Assembly: GCA_945861465.1 (NCBI GenBank)
Contig: CAMAVB010000026.1
Location: 1 to 46,893, forward strand
From: Candidatus Kuenenia stuttgartensis
GTDB taxonomy: Bacteria > Planctomycetota > Planctomycetia > Planctomycetales > Planctomycetaceae
Length of the DNA stretch: 46,893 bases
Reading direction: 5' to 3'
The notes under the pieces are model-generated. The model made no database searches. It saw nothing but the letters and a program-made list of their open reading frames with translations, and was not told the DNA's origin. The position numbers and the translations under genes were made by a program. Positions 46,490 through 46,893 of the stretch are shown one piece after another (position 1 is the first letter of the stretch; every line of letters begins with the position of its first letter).

Positions 46490-46893
46490 ATGTCTGCCGT
46501 TGTTTCTCTTCCCGTGATCGATGATCAGGGTGTTCTGCGTCGTACTGATATTCGCAATATCGCCATCATTGCACACGTTGACCATGGTAAAACGTCGCTT
46601 GTGGACTGTCTTATCCGTCAAAGCGGCATGTTCCGTGAAAACCAGAAAATGGGAACCTGCATTCTGGATTCAAACGATCTGGAACGTGAACGTGGCATTA
46701 CGATTCTGGCCAAGAATATTGCGATGATGTGGAACGATGTCCGCATCAATATTATCGACACACCGGGGCACGCCGACTTTGGTGGCGAAGTGGAACGCGT
46801 CCTTAAAATGGCCGACGGAGCGCTGCTCGTCGTGGATGCCTTTGAAGGGCCGCGACCGCAAACCCGATTCGTGCTGCAGAAAGCACTGCAGTG
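46490..46893 (+). CDS. typA: GTP-binding translation factor TypA/BipA, 5' part
   Basis: The start of a ribosome-associated translational GTPase, cut by the window end (134 codons visible). After a short N-terminal extension comes [20 protein letters not shown], with the G1 loop AHVDHGKT. It continues with [29 protein letters not shown] (switch I/G2), [18 protein letters not shown] (G3) and [22 protein letters not shown]. This order matches BipA, including the ILAKN and [10 protein letters not shown] words that set it apart from LepA and EF-G. AGGG lies about 8 nt before the ATG. TypA helps assemble the large ribosomal subunit under stress or cold. Confidence 0.96.
   Translation, partial: MSAVVSLPVIDDQGVLRRTDIRNIAIIAHVDHGKTSLVDCLIRQSGMFRENQKMGTCILDSNDLERERGITILAKNIAMMWNDVRINIIDTPGHADFGGEVERVLKMADGALLVVDAFEGPRPQTRFVLQKALQ

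Overview
This window looks like a piece of a planctomycete chromosome (Planctomycetota). The markers are a DUF1559 pseudopilin-like protein, two PSCyt1/DUF1549/DUF1553 ('PSD1') cytochrome proteins, two DUF1501 proteins with twin-arginine-like leaders, a PEP-CTERM protein, a giant SdrD-B/RTX surface protein with an LEPR-XLL-like leader, TPR/FG-GAP/UnbV proteins, and wide gaps full of palindromic repeats. No rRNA, tRNA or CRISPR array was recognised.

Layout. 1-2.8 kb: hisC and hisB on the minus strand, with a small conserved-looking protein diverging from them. 3.6-8.6 kb (+): a DUF1559 protein, a small lipoprotein and a large TPR/FG-GAP/UnbV protein. 8.8-17 kb (-): a PEP-CTERM protein and a 2286-residue adhesin-like protein. 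17.4-20.3 kb (-): a NarL-type two-component pair and a PP2A-like phosphatase. 20.3-21.7 kb (-): a DUF1501 protein. 22.1-27.8 kb: three genes, each interrupted by one in-frame TGA that is best read as selenocysteine. 27.9-28.5 kb: a toxin-antitoxin-like pair. 29.1-37.1 kb: a defence island with McrB, a McrC broken by an amber codon, and a two-gene restriction-modification module, followed by a small transposon-like element. 37.5-46.1 kb: two divergent PSD1 proteins, the second DUF1501 protein and a BadF/GlcNAc-kinase-like protein. The 5' end of typA/bipA closes the window.

The main discovery is the selenoprotein cluster at 22.1-27.8 kb. Two paralogous exported FG-GAP/VCBS proteins each carry Trp-TGA-Cys (a vicinal Sec-Cys pair) in the same place. 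In both, the same perfect 6-bp hairpin with a GUU loop lies 15-29 nt after the TGA, where a bacterial SECIS element belongs. The divergently transcribed neighbour is a DsbD-type transmembrane thiol reductase. The first Cys of its C-terminal thioredoxin motif (W-C-x-x-C) is TGA (W-U-L-N-C), also followed by a SECIS-like hairpin. The arrangement suggests a reductant-exporting selenoprotein linked to two exported proteins with Sec-Cys redox centres; this link is inferred, not shown.

The second theme is the density of intergenic repeats. At least five dispersed families occur two or three times here. There is also one element with perfect 19-bp terminal inverted repeats and 11-bp flanking direct repeats, and one with perfect 15-bp terminal repeats. 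Some repeats supply coding signals: one ends in the stop codon of a selenoprotein gene, and another runs into the start of the toxin gene.
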